Shown: piece after piece, positions 47,430-59,637 of the stretch | How the letters are laid out: each line of letters starts with the position of its first letter | Position numbering within the stretch: position 1 is the first letter of the stretch | Assembly (NCBI RefSeq): GCF_003573695.1 | Contig: NC_039362.1 | Span: 13,040,063-13,104,062, forward strand | Direction of reading: 5' to 3' | DNA: 64,000 nt | DNA from: Papaver somniferum | Taxonomy: Eukaryota; Streptophyta; Magnoliopsida; Ranunculales; Papaveraceae | Program-made: the position numbers and the translations under genes | The notes under the pieces: model-generated | What the model saw: the letters and a program-made list of their open reading frames with translations, nothing else | What the model was told of the DNA's origin: nothing | Database searches by the model: none

Positions 47430-48991
47430 CTACGTTACACTGAGTTGACCAAACATCTTATTTCTGCAACTTTTCTTGTTCGACTTCTCTCCCAATGATC
47501 TTATGGAAACAAAAGTGTTCACATGGGAAACTACCGAGATATCCTCAAGATAAAATTGAAAATCTTCGGCCACTATCTCTTTCCAAGTTGTGGTTTTAGT
47601 GTCGTAACACTCGATAGTGTTGAATTCCCTCATAAATATGATTCCATTTTTCTTTGTAATCATTATCGGACAAAAATAATCATCATCTAATGCTTCTTGC
47701 TTCTCGTATACAATACTGAAGTCTTTGCACCAGCTGTCTTTCGTATCTGTCTTCTTCAAAGACCATGGAGATGAGAGAATTTGCAACTCTTCATTAGCTA
47801 AATCAAATCCATAAATTTTTGTATAGTCGTACCAATATAAAATTCCATCCGCAAAACAAGCCGGCGGTTCAAAAAAGACCCACGGGATTGGTGTACGTTT
47901 TGTGCTCCACCCGCAACCACTACCAAGTGTGTATACTTGGACCTGTCCAGTTGTTTGAAGATCAGGGTAAAAAATTCTAACTACCTTGTATTCATTAGTA
48001 GAAGGAATCTATCCAAACCCTCGGGCAATGCGAGGAAAACTACTTCCTGGAGGTACAATCAATTTTGGAAGACTAACATACTCTCCTGTGGCCGGATTGT
48101 ATATGTAGGTGGGATCAACGCATCGGTGGTGTTTTATACCAAGACATATCAACCCGTTGCATGAATTAACCAAACATTGTTGCGGCGATTGAAAGTGCAT
48201 TGGAGGATGTCTGACCTTTTTTAGTGTCTTCTTATACTCGTACAAATGATCAGTATTGATCTTATCATTGTACAATCCTCCATAGAAAAGTAGCCCGTGC
48301 GGGCTGTCACTTATTGTACAACAAAAAAGGAAGCCCATGTCCAACTTATCACCATGAGCAGCACTGCCATGCAGTTGGTTAAGCTGGCGGGTAACATGTA
48401 TATTTTTGAAGAAACTTGTTCTACTATGGAGGAGCTTTAGCAACCCTTTGCATACTAATTTGCACTCCAAAACAGACTCAACTGGTAACCGAGAAAGAAT
48501 GTCTAACAAGATCTCGTACGGGAGATTCTTGATGTGTCCTGAAACATTTCAGAAAGAAGATGTCAGTTGATTGTAAAATTAAATTGTTGACAACTTTGAT
48601 GTTAAAAATTAAAATAAGAACATCACAATAAAATCACTCCAGAACTTCATAAAAACCAAATGCTGGTCTAATAACGGACAACCATTAAAGATGAGATTGA
48701 GAATGTAACGAGTATAAATAGATATCTGTCTTCTGATGAATTTACCAAGATTTCAGTTTTGAATTCAGACAATTAATCCCTATAGTATCAAACTCTCGGG
48801 GTTTAATGAATTGGAGGTGTTTCAGGTATGCTCAGCAGTAGAGTTTCGTATATGTTTTATTATTGATAGAGAGAAAAAAGATGAAACTGCAAAAAGAAGA
48901 ACAAAAATTCTATCTTCAAAAATTGAAATATGATCTTACCTGACTTCTTCTTCTGGACTACAATGCCAGATGAAAAATTAGCTCTTCCCAT
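47430..48991 (-). pseudogene. F-box protein gene (F-box with FBA-type domain), one in-frame stop
   Basis: Exon 1 is 48991-48940 (MGRANFSSGIVVQKKKS). A phase-1 GT-AG intron leads to exon 2 at 48538. Exon 2 opens with the F-box (LPYEILLDILSRLPVESVLE, CKLVCKGLLKLLHSRTSFF), continues with NSCNGLICLG and YIYNPATGEYVSLPKL, then a C-terminal F-box-associated region ending at 47430. The length, about 385 codons, is normal for this family. F-box proteins select substrates for SCF ubiquitin ligases. A single TAG at 48009-48011 interrupts GFG-stop-IPSTNEYKVVR, where relatives have an aromatic residue. All else reads open, so this is either a recent pseudogene, an allele or a sequence error. Confidence 0.8.
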
Positions 48992-49027
48992 CGTCTGTTG
49001 ATTTGTGATTTATTGAGCAGAACGTGA

Positions 49028-49052
49028 GGAGGAGGAGGAGGAGGAGGAGGAG
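49028..49052 (+). repeat. GGA microsatellite in the F-box gene leader
   Basis: About eight tandem GGA units, roughly 40 bases upstream of the F-box ATG, so probably in the 5' untranslated region or promoter. Confidence 0.85.
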
Positions 49053-49712
49053 CTAATTTTACAAAGATACACCATCCAGAAGAATTCTTCTACCTTGCAT
49101 AATTTAAATCAAGAGGAACAATTAAGAATCCTAAGATCAATTGTACAAATAACACGTATTACTAATTTATTTATTTTCCTGATCAATGCTTTATTATGTT
49201 TATTAATCAACCTAAGTAGTTGAATGCTTTATTAATCAAATTCGGTTTGAATTTGATTTTGGCATTATTTTGGGACTCTCTGTATGGCGATTTGCTGATA
49301 AAATCTAAAGATGAGACCATCATCTATGTATCAAAGTTGAATCATGTTGAGAAGTGTTATGGAAGACAAAAATGTGCAGGGCAAAACTTAAAGAACATGG
49401 TTGAAGTAAGCAGCATACTGTAACTTCTATCATTAACACCCATCTCAATCGATTGTCACACCCGGATGAGATACCTAATAAGACTTTAATAGCAATGAAT
49501 TGCATTGCACCTTACTGTGTTTCAAGCATCTTTATGAACTACGACATTGGCAGTGATTCTCATCTTCTCACATTCATGAAACAACATACACAGTAATTGG
49601 AGATTTCAATTTGATGAATATAAATTCAACTGAACTACTGTGTATATTCCATTACCACCGACTCTTGCCTACCTATAAAGAAGAACATAAACCTAATTTG
49701 ATTGGAATTTTA
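49053..49712. other. Spacer between F-box gene and LARD
   Basis: AT-rich, no gene recognised. The F-box promoter would lie at its left end. Confidence 0.4.
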
Positions 49713-49717
49713 CATAC

Positions 49718-50170
49718 TGTATACACTATAATTTGTATTGACACATGGAGGACAATCAGAAGCCGCAGCTGGATATAATTGTAGAACAGCACACACCGAA
49801 TCATTTGCAAGAATGCTTCATTATTAAGCTAAGGATAAACATGTCATTTGGTGGAAGATATTTTCCCCTTAAAAGCCTGACGATTAGGTCTGAAAAGAGG
49901 AGGCGACTTCTTCTCTTCTCTCTCGACCTAAAAACTCTCTGCACTTCCCTCTTTTGTAATGAAGTCCCGTTGGAACTGAGCAAGGATTAATGAAAACCTT
50001 AACTCTCTTTTACCTGTGGATGTAGACATTCTGTCGAACCACATATATTGTTGTGTTCTATTTTACTTTACTGCACTTAATTTTGCAATGATTTATGTTT
50101 ATATCTCATTCTATCTGTTGATATATCGTTTCTTTTATTTGGTTGTGATACCAAATTAATGGTAGTCACA
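49718..50170 (+). repeat. 5' LTR of LARD
   Basis: 453 bp, TGTATACAC to TAGTCACA. It matches 57482-57934. The 81-codon frame it contains occurs in both LTRs and is not considered a gene. Confidence 0.9.
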
Positions 50171-50173
50171 ATT

Positions 50174-50190
50174 TGGCGCTAGATCCAGGC
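50174..50190 (+). other. Primer-binding site of LARD
   Basis: TGGCGCTAGATCCAGGC, three bases after the LTR end. It resembles the T element PBS (TGGCACTAGAAACAGGG). Confidence 0.7.
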
Positions 50191-51264
50191 TATGGGTAAA
50201 GAATTTATTCTACCTGTTTCACTTTTTATCTCTTAAAATTATTTTTCAATTTTCTGAAAATTGGTTGCCTTATAACTGTTTGAGAAAATGGTTCTATGAA
50301 CTATTATGTTTAGATGATATTTCTATCTAAGATATGGACTTGTTTCTTTTAACCCACTGATCACGACCTCATGCCAATGACGATGAAGTACAAAATTCAC
50401 CCAAGTGAACGATGAAGGACTAATTATGACGATGCAGTCCTGACCCAATCAACGTCGATGGCTGAAAGTCACTAAGAAACCGCTGCTTCATAACCACCGA
50501 AGAAGCAAAGCAAAGAAGCAACGATGATCGCTCCAGTCCCCTAATGTGATGATACACACGTGAATGGATCGTCCATCAATTAAAAGCTCACCAGTAAATG
50601 GCTCAACTCAGGATGAAGACCATAAGGCTCAGTTCAAATTACGGACCAACTGACCTTTAAGAATGCAGCAGCTCAAGTAACAGTGCCAGCATCGCAACGA
50701 AGGATCTAAGAAGATAAGGTTTCAATCCAAAATCCGACGTCCAAAGTCCAAAGACGATGACACCAAACTGGCGTGCAAACCCGATGAAAGCTCTGGTCCG
50801 TATGGAGATGATTGTATGCACGACGATGATACAAGGTCACGTGATGACCATTCCAAGCCCGCCAACGAAGGCTCTTAAACCAAGCTAACACGAAGCAGAT
50901 GGCGTTCCGATGCAAAGAAGAGGATCCCGATGGTACAAATTCCGATGCTGGTGATCAAAGTATCCCGAAGATGCAAAGTCAACAACGGTGAACATGTCAA
51001 GTAGAGGCCAATAGGAGCAATTGACCACGCTGTTGTTGCTGCGATGTGAGGAGACCAACCGACGAATGCGGACTCCATTTAAAGAGGATAACAGCAGTTC
51101 GAGTTGGAGGTTGCACTAAAAGCAAAACAATGGACGATCCAAATTCCACAACGCTGATCTTTGATGAAGACAATCCAAAGGGTGTCAACGACGAGACCAA
51201 GTCTTGCTGAGATGACCCAATTCCGAAGATGAAGAGCCAAAGTCTCGCTACGATGATTCAAGGT

Positions 51265-51385
51265 CCATGAAGAAGGGTCTCCCTCCGGAGACGAAGGTTA
51301 TTATGACGAAGGGTCTCCCTCCGGGTCTCCCTACGAAGAATAAGGCTTTGTATGACGAAGGGTCTCCCTCCGAAGACCTCCTATT
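51265..51385 (+). repeat. Short tandem repeat in LARD
   Basis: 'gacgaagggtctccctccg' occurs three to four times with variable spacers. Confidence 0.75.
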
Positions 51386-52844
51386 GAGTAGAGGCAGCAG
51401 CCCAAGTGTGAGAATATGGACTCCAACGATGATACAAAGCCTAATTATGATCCAGCTGACCAAGGAATCGAAGCCATCTCCGTACTTTTTAACGTTCACA
51501 GTTCTAAGCAACACTCCAATAACGAAGAGCATCTCAAGTCCAAGGTAACCAGGCTCAAGTCTTACGATGACTATGCAAATACCTGGGATGACGGTGCAAG
51601 GCCGACGACGAACAATGGTGAGAAGTGGAACACGACGATGGTGCCAAGCACGAGGATGAAGCTCAAGCAACGATGCTGATAGTACCTGGAGGTGTAGTTC
51701 GTTCGGTGATGCTATAAGTTCTGCCAGAGCAAAGCCCAAAGTCCGAAGCATAAACCTGATAAAGATGGTTCACCCCTGATGATGACAAAGTGCCAAAGTT
51801 CCCCCAGAGGACGATAATTCAAAGTCCACGATGAAGTACAAAGTTCACCAAAGTGCAAGACCAATGATGATTCAATATTCGATGTCGATGCAAGTAACCT
51901 GAAGTGTAAAACTGCTGTATATCCACCAAGTTGCTGCCGACGTAGAGATTAAATTTACGTCGTGAAAATTAACGCAATGTTGCTGCCATGAAGAGGAGAG
52001 CCCAGCTCGAGTGTAGAACAGCACTAGCAACACACCAAAGGAGCAACGAAGTTGGTTCCACTCCCTAACACCGATGATATGATGCTCGATACTGATGATC
52101 CAAGATTAACCCGACGTGCGAAGCATCTCATAATTCAATGATCCAATATAACGCGGCAAAGAATGAGCCCAAATCTTGGCAGCATCTTGCTACAACAATC
52201 AACAACGATAATCTTTAAGGACAACGATCCAAGGACCAACGACGATGATAGGCAGTACCTCTTATCAGCAGTGTAGAGCCGCATTTTTCATTGTTTCATA
52301 TTTCTAATTGGTTATGATTACGTACATACTTCAAATTGGGTATATAGTTCATACTTCTTATTGTACTGCATACTTTTTGGCCAAGTATAATTCTTCAACG
52401 AACCTTCATACTTCTTATGAATTGATTCACTCGAGAACCGATACTCCTTATTCAAAGAATACTTCGGAATTTTTTCTTATACTTCTGCTCTTTAGTAACC
52501 ATTTTTTTTTTACTTCGTGTATTTCTTGGTGACGACGATCCAAATTCTGACAACGATGATACCAGTAACCCAAAGAGAATGCCTAATCGATAATATATCT
52601 TTGGTCCTATAATTTAAACTAGAGTTCAAGCAATGATGTTATACGAAGACTCCCAAGTATCAATTTTGGCAGCATCAGAAATACAACGATGGTGCAAACC
52701 CGAAAGGATGCAACGGTATAAATCCAAGGGCGATGATTTAAGGCCCAAAGATGATGACCCAAAGTCTTGGTACGACGATACAAATCCCAGTGATGATGAT
52801 CTCCCAAGGATGTCACAAAATTCCTAATAACAATGCTGATTTCC

Positions 52845-53030
52845 AACAACGAAGGCCCTGTTGACGAAGGCTCCAACAACGAAGGCTCTGTTGACAAAGG
52901 CTCCAACAACGAAGGTTCCAACAACGAAGGCCCTGTTGACGAGGGCTCCAGCAACGAAGGCTCTGTTGACGAAGGCTCCAACAACAAAGGCTCTGTTGAC
53001 AAAGGCTCCAACAACGAAGGTTCTGCTGTT
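52845..53030 (+). repeat. 18/36-bp tandem repeat in LARD, in frame
   Basis: 'aacaacgaaggctctgttga' and 'cgaaggctcc' alternate about ten times. All units are multiples of 3, so a plus-strand frame (52833-53102) reads repeated NNEGSVDEGS. It has no start context or homology I know. Confidence 0.8.
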
Positions 53031-54704
53031 CATAATGAAGGCTTTGCTATTCTTCCACCATACTCCATGAAGAAACGAAGGTGCTCCACACCGATGATGT
53101 GAGATCTGATGCCAAAGAACAAACTGAACCCGAAGTCCAACAACTTGTAGAAGTTGAATACACAGGCTACCTGAAATACAAAGTCACAAAAATGTGCAGT
53201 TGACATGCAAATAAAACGAAGTATACAAGCTGATATCGTGATACATTTATTTTAATGGATTCAGTCAGTCCAAGTTTCCGTGTTCATTTTCTATGCAAGT
53301 TTGTGAGTCACAACAAATACCCGTCGTTGTGGAAAGATATAGCTAAGCCACCATGAAGCCAAGACATCGTCACTGCTGCTGCAAATTTGGAGCTGTAAAA
53401 GCCGACGTGCAGAAATGTTGTAATATGAACCAAGTATGACTCGACGTACGAGCAACTTGCAATTACCCGAAGCCTGCGGCGCCGATGATATAGATGCTTC
53501 ATACATGCTAACCGCCGATGATGCTTCTACAAACAAGACGAGACTGCAAAGCTAGATGAAGAAGCCAAGGCCAACCAGGATGACAAAAAATGCAGGAAGA
53601 CCGATGATATAAATCCTCATGCAGACAAACCAAAGTCAGCCGATGAGACAAGGTTATCCGCAAATGAACCAAAGTTGGAGGCCAATGATGACGATGGTGC
53701 AGAGTCTTGCGAAAATGAAGCCCAGTTTTGGTCCAAAGATGTAGTCCTAGTCTGACAACGCAGGCTTGGTCTGAATATGCAATCCCGATCATCCACTCGA
53801 TACAAAGTCAAACGACGAAGGTGGTACAAGGTCTTGCAGCGATGGACCAAAGTCGGTTGTGGATGACGAAGGCATTCAAAGCTTGGTCCGTGCACATATA
53901 AGTCCCTCTACGTAACCCAAGCCTAGCACAGCTCAAGTCCGACGACGATGTTGGCGCAAACTATAACGATGAAACAAAGACTGATGCCGAAGATGCGAGT
54001 CTCGCAGTGATGTCTCAATTCCAATGACGAAGAGACAAAGCCTCGCCACGATGATCCAAGGCCGAAAATGAAGAGCCAAAATACGAAGATGATGGACCAA
54101 AGCTGGATGACGTCACTAATGACAAAGGTGTGAGCAAACCGACGATGCTGATGACGATGATACAAATACCGAAGACAAAGAGGCAAGGGCTGGTGCAGAT
54201 GAAGCAAAGTCCTGGGACGATCAAGCCAAGCAAAAAGACCCTTTGTTTCAATTCTGATTTTATGTAGGTACATAATCTCTGAGGAGGAGTATCATTACAT
54301 CCAAAAGGTAGTACAATGAAGGCGTACAAGTCACCTGACATTCAAGCTGCTCACATCAACCAACATCCCGCTGGCGATCCAAGTGCAGGGTCCCGACACA
54401 AAAAGGATTAGTCACCAACCAAAGGCCACCCGATGGTGCAAGCAAGTTCAAAGACAGAAGTATCTATAGACCAACAAAAGATGACGTTGATAACCCCGAT
54501 GACGCAGCTTCGGTCCCTTACTCGGACAATAGCTACGATCCCCTAATCTGATGTTGTAGCTTCCAAGCAAGATAGATCGCCAAGCTAAAAGAACGGTGGA
54601 GTACGACTAAAAGAAGTTGCAGTTCAAGTAATCTGCCATACTGTTCAAACCCTATATTGGAATGCACAAGATATCCTAGAATCTAAAGTTCAGTTTGTGG
54701 AGTT

Positions 54705-55135
54705 ATTCGAAAACACGAAGTTAAGGACGAAGCTTCAAAATAAGAAGCTTCAAAACGCGTCATCCTAATTAACGAAGCTTCAAAACACGAAGCTAAGGAC
54801 GAAGCTTCAAAACGCGTCATCCTAATTAACGAAGCTTCAAAACACGAAGCTAAGGACGAAGCTTCAAAACGCGTCATCATAATTAACGAAGCTTCAAAAC
54901 ACTAAGATTCAAAACGCGTCATCATAATTAACGAAGCTTCAAAACACTAAGATTCAAAACGCGTCATCATAATTAACGAAGCTTCAAAACACGAAGCTAA
55001 GGACGAAGCTTCAAAATACGAAGCTTCAAAACGCGTCATCCTAATTAACGAAGCTTCAAAACACGAAGCTAAGGACGAAGCTTCAAAACGCGTCATCATA
55101 ATTAACGAAGCTTCAAAACACGACGCTAAGGACGC
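54705..55135 (+). repeat. ~55-bp tandem array in LARD
   Basis: Units read 'acgaagcttcaaaac', 'gcgtcatcctaatta', 'acgaagcttcaaaacacgaa', 'gctaaggacg'. About seven units, some lacking the 'gctaaggac' module. 'gaagcttc' is itself palindromic. Confidence 0.85.
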
Positions 55136-55339
55136 TAAGGGGCGATTACTTTTGCTTTCACAAGCTTCGGCAACCAGCTTCCAAAACCAAAACGGGGCAC
55201 ACATCACACCCAACAAAAGAGTTTGCAAATATTTAGACTCCTTGCATCTTGTTTATATTAGCATACATTGTTATATGCATTTGATACATTTGAATTCTGA
55301 ATAATGCATACATTCCCATAAATTGGATACGTTTTTGGA

Positions 55340-55660
55340 TACTAATGCATATAATGGAGAACCGGGGCAAGCACCACCGGTCTCGTATCTTCATACTGGG
55401 TAAAGCGTTCACACGCAATCTCTCCGGACTCCCCCATAAGCGTCTATGAGTGTACGACCAGGGGGAAGGCTTCCATAAGAAAGAGATGCCCAACATGACA
55501 TGCCTTTGGCAGCTCAGCGGAACGGGTGTTTGCAAAACATTCAGTTTTACACCACGTCTCCGGGAGATTTTCAACCCCCACCGTTCGGTAATCTCCTGGC
55601 CCGAGATTGGCCAACGGGGTGACAGGTTCAAACACTCATCTTACCTCAGCGACAATGGAT
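55340..55660 (+). other. GC-rich block in LARD
   Basis: From 'agaaccggggcaagcacca' to 'ccaacggggtgacagg' the sequence is much GC-richer than its surroundings. It sits, like the GC-richer block at 13970-14440 of T, in the 3' half of the element. There is no coding evidence. Confidence 0.5.
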
Positions 55661-57464
55661 TTACTTATATATGAAAACATTGTGTTGTGTATTTAAAAAT
55701 GTCAGTTAGTTCATACATTGATGACTCTTATATTAATTAAGATACACATAAAAGGAAGAATTAATTCCACTTCAACGACTGGGGCAACCTCCAATAAATC
55801 CACGAAGATTCATTGATGCTGAGGCATACATTCTACCACACGACTAATGATGCCGCTACGTACCTACGGAGAGACAATGTCATCACAACAAAAAACCAAC
55901 AATGGTACAAAGCGAAGACAACGACACCAAGTCATATGACGACGACATAGGCAGTAAACCTATGGCGGAATTCTTTATTCCTATCATACTTTTATTAATC
56001 ATTGTCACTTCGATTACCTCTATCCATTATTCGTGCTTCTTCATGAACGAAGCATCACCATTGCCTTATATCCGCTGAGGTCCTCGTTGTAAAAATTCTC
56101 ATGGAAAGGTGGACGTGCAAGCTGTTGGTCTGAACGCGGCGTTACTGCTGACGTGTTTTCACTATGGTATACATACCGCCGACATTGCTATACGGAAGAG
56201 ACGATGCCACTGCCTGTATTACGGTTGTTGAATGCTGCTACAGCTAAGCTAACATTATGGAGTGCTATTAACTCGATGCCAACAAAGAACAAGCCAAGAA
56301 ACGTAAAATTTCCAAGTGCTCCAACGAAGACCATTCATACAGATGGATTCCACGTTGCCAATAGGAAAACAAGCATTGAACGATGAAGGATAAATAACTC
56401 AGAATGGGGCATGAAATCCTCAATGGGGAGCAAGGATAAGCAAGAGATGTTTCTGAATTCCGGTAAAGAATAGGGGCAAGTATTAATACTTTGTCGTAAT
56501 ATATCCTTTACCGAAGTTCTTCCACGAAGAGCGGAAAAAATCGAAGAAAAACAAGGTTTTATTTCACACTCCAATCAAGGGTGTGATCCAAGAAAGGTGG
56601 CGTCTAAAGCTACTATACATATAATAACGATTGCAGGCCAACCATTACTTCCATTAACTCTGGACCAGAAGATGTTGCCAACTGATGCTGTTATAAATTG
56701 GAGGAAGATGAGATTGAAGGTTGAAGAGCCTTCGATCTTATCTTCAATCTCCTTCCAAGTTAAACGATCAAATGCAGCATCATTGTTACCCAAAGATGAA
56801 GATGATTACTATAAATCCCGACGACGAAGACTCGAGTAAATCGATGATACAAGTAACTAACCCAAAAATGCAGTCATTGCGCACCTGATAATCAATATTG
56901 CCACTGCGGTAGTATATCCAAAGAAGCATATACTGTGTACCTGCCAACTACTATCTAAAGCCATGAAGCATGAAAATCGAAGTCGGCATAGCATGCCGTA
57001 GCTGTGTATGTGTCATCGTTATTGCTACCACCTGATGTTGTTATGAGAATGGGGCATCATCAAACAATCACGTTGAACAACTGCATCGGATACGCCCGCT
57101 GCTGCCGTGGTGCACCATTGATGTTGTTCCTGGATGAGGCCCTATTAAGCGTCATGAAGTACATTCGACTTGAGTGATGAAGATCATTCAAGTCAGAGAA
57201 GAATAGGGTGAAGAACCTTCATCTACCTTGATACCGATAAAGATCGAACCAAGGTACGGGTTCTATTATATCAAGATGTTCGAGAACTACGGCGAAGAAC
57301 GGGGGCAAGTATTGATACCTTGCCGCGTTATATTCTTCACCAAAGTTCCTCCACAAATAACACAAAAACCTTTCGACAAGGGGGCATCTAAAGGAAACAA
57401 CAACCGATGCAATGACAAACAAGGTGGAAGTGATTTTTCTCAAGGATTGTTCACCAACAACCCT

Positions 57465-57481
57465 CAAGAAAAGGGGCAAAT
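57465..57481 (+). other. Polypurine tract of LARD
   Basis: 'caagaaaaggggcaaat' lies directly before the 3' LTR start at 57482. Confidence 0.75.
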
Positions 57482-57934
57482 TGTATACACTATAATTTGT
57501 ATTGACACATGGAGGACAATCAGAAGCCGCAGCTGGATATAATTGTAGAACAGCACACACCGAATCATTTGCAAGCCTGCTTCATTATTAAGCTAAGGAT
57601 AAACATGTCATTTGGTGGAAGATATTTTCCCCTTAAAAGCCTGACGATTAGGTCTGAAAAGAGGAGGCGACTTCTTCTCTTCTCTCTCGACCTAAAAACT
57701 CTCTGCACTTCCCTCTTTTGTAATGAAGTCCCATTGGAACTGAGCAAGGATTAATGAAAACCTTAACTCTCTTTTACCTGTAGATGTAGACATTCTGTCG
57801 AACCACATATATTGTTGTGTTCTATTTTACTTTACTGCACTTAATTTTGCAATGATTTATGTTTATATCTCATTCTATTTGTTGATATATCGTTTCTTTT
57901 ATTTGGTTGTGATACCAAATTAATGATAGTCACA
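57482..57934 (+). repeat. 3' LTR of LARD
   Basis: 453 bp, the same length as the 5' LTR, with six substitutions by eye, followed by the CATAC target duplication. Confidence 0.9.
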
Positions 57935-58174
57935 CATACTAATGCTCGCTGGTTCTGTTTAATTTGGATTTCAAGAATGAAAAACACAGAGATGAAATAA
58001 GCCCCTACTTCTGTTAAGAATTACGTCGATTTCAGAGAGAAATAAAAACATGGAGGGTTGTTTAAGTAATTTAGTGGGTCTCCTCTTTTCTTTAGGGTGC
58101 TACCCACACAACACCAACGGTACCCCTTTAACTCCATACCCTCTAATCTAGTATGCCTACCCCCATCAAATGTA

Positions 58175-58410
58175 CTCCCTCTGTTCCTAATTAGATGACT
58201 TATATCATAAATAAGTGGAGTGATAGATTAGTATTATTATAATAAGTATGTAAAATTTGATAGCCATATTTATATTCATTAGATAGGTGTTTTAAAATGC
58301 TTTCCGGTGATACAAAGTTTACGAAAATCCGTTGTATAATTTGAGAGATAAATCATTTCTAAATTTACTAGTAAATTTTAACTAGGTCATCTAATTAGGG
58401 ACGGAGGTAG
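58175..58410 (+). mobile_element. Stowaway MITE
   Basis: Ends CTCCCTCTGTTCCTAATTAG and, reversed, CTACCTCCGTCCCTAATTAG, with a TA target duplication on both sides (58173-58174 and 58411-58412). 236 bp with no coding capacity. Stowaway MITEs are moved by Tc1/mariner transposases. Confidence 0.9.
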
Positions 58411-58462
58411 TATTTATCTTGTGTACCCACTATCTTTTCGTATCCGTAAATCGAATGTTTTA

Positions 58463-59637
58463 CCTGGCATTTTTAGGGGCGACACATAAGACAAAAAAAG
58501 GTCACCCAAGTGTAGAATGTAGTCATCCCTTATCTCCTGTTTTTTTAATGGCCAAACTACCCTTCACAATCGGTAGATAACTTTATAATCGGGAAGTTAA
58601 TCCACTATCGGGCGTCAATTTAGTTTATATAACTTCTGAATATAAAGTATCCCAAAAATAAAATCCTTTATCTTTTGAGTTTTGATTATCCTATAATTGG
58701 GAGTAGTAAATAAAGTTATCTTGATCCCCGATTAAAGTAGACCTTTGGCAAAAATGCTACCATAATCGGCAGTGAAATTAGGTTATTTAACTACCGAATA
58801 TAGAGTAGCCCCAAAATGAGATTTTGCAAAAATTATCTATTTTTTGAATTTTGGTTGAGCCTATAATCGGTAATAAATGAAGTTATCCTGACTTCCGATT
58901 ATACAGTAGACCTCTTTGCCGAAATCCTACCATAATCGGTAGTCAAGATAGTTAATGTAACTACCGAATATACAGTACCCCCAAAATGAGATTTTGCCAA
59001 AATGCTATATTTTTTGAATTTTGGTTGAGCCTATAATCGGTAGTAAATAAAGTTATCCTGACTTCCGATTATACTTGCAAATATCCAACCATATTCGGTG
59101 GTCAAAATAGTTCATATAACTATCGAATATAGAGTTGCCCCAAAATGATATTTTGCATACATCCTCTATTTTTTGAATTTGGTTGAGCCTATAATCGGTA
59201 GTAAATGAAGCTATCCTGACTTCCGATTATACAGTGGCCCTCTTTGCAAATATCCAACCATATTCGGTAGTGAAAATAGTTCATATAACTACCGAGTATA
59301 GAATTTCCCCAAAATGAGATTTTGCAAAAATCTTTTTATTTTGAATTTTGGAGTATCCTATAATCGATAGTAAATGAATTTATCATCAACTTCCGATTAA
59401 TAGTAGCCCCAAATACGCATTTAGCACAAATTCATATCAATCGATAGTCTTTGTGTGTTTTTTAACTACCGATTATATTACCAATAATCGGATTCTAAAA
59501 ACAATTATTTTACTTCCGATTATTAAAGGGCATTAAGGTATTCTACTAACATTTAGGACATCCCATGACCTTGTCTATGGGTTGGGAATAAAAAAATCGC
59601 CCCTAATTCTTTCGGGGTCTCCACTAAAAATGTCAGG
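58463..59637. mobile_element. Non-autonomous inverted-end element filled with tandem repeats
   Basis: The left end reads CCTGGCATTTTTAGGGGCGA and the right end, reversed, CCTGACATTTTTAGTGGAGA. Similarity then continues weakly inward for about 100 bp. Flanking 9-mers (aatgtttta, atgtgttta) are only partly alike. No transposase is inside. Superfamily is uncertain; MULE-like is my best guess. Confidence 0.5.
58570..59530. repeat. ~160-170-bp tandem array with AATCGGTAG/CTACCGA motifs
   Basis: Units carry 'cctataatcggtagtaaat', 'gacttccgattata', 'catattcggtagt' and 'aactaccgaatata'. Five to six diverging units, spacing about 171 and 158 bp where measured. Confidence 0.8.

Larger units (their letters stand above)
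49718..57934 (+). mobile_element. Complete non-autonomous LTR retrotransposon (LARD type)
   Basis: Two 453-bp LTRs, a perfect 5-bp target duplication CATAC (49713-49717 and 57935-57939), a primer-binding site at 50174-50190 and a polypurine tract ending at 57481 make this structurally complete. The LTRs differ at six positions by eye (about 1.3%). The 7.3-kb inside has no RT, integrase, protease or gag motif on either strand. It is built of degenerate GATGA/CAACGA-rich sequence with three clear tandem arrays and one GC-rich block. It must rely on proteins from another element. Confidence 0.85.

Noticed and set aside
49745..49990. 81-codon frame repeated at 57509-57754
   Set aside because: It is the same LTR sequence in both LTRs of the LARD; its conservation comes from LTR duplication, not from coding.
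51248..51751. 167-codon minus-strand frame in the LARD
   Set aside because: Lies opposite low-complexity repeat DNA, has no recognisable domain and no neighbouring coding signal.
53923..54341. Overlapping minus-strand frames in the LARD
   Set aside because: Several overlapping frames over GATGA-rich sequence, as expected from stop-poor complementary strands rather than genes.
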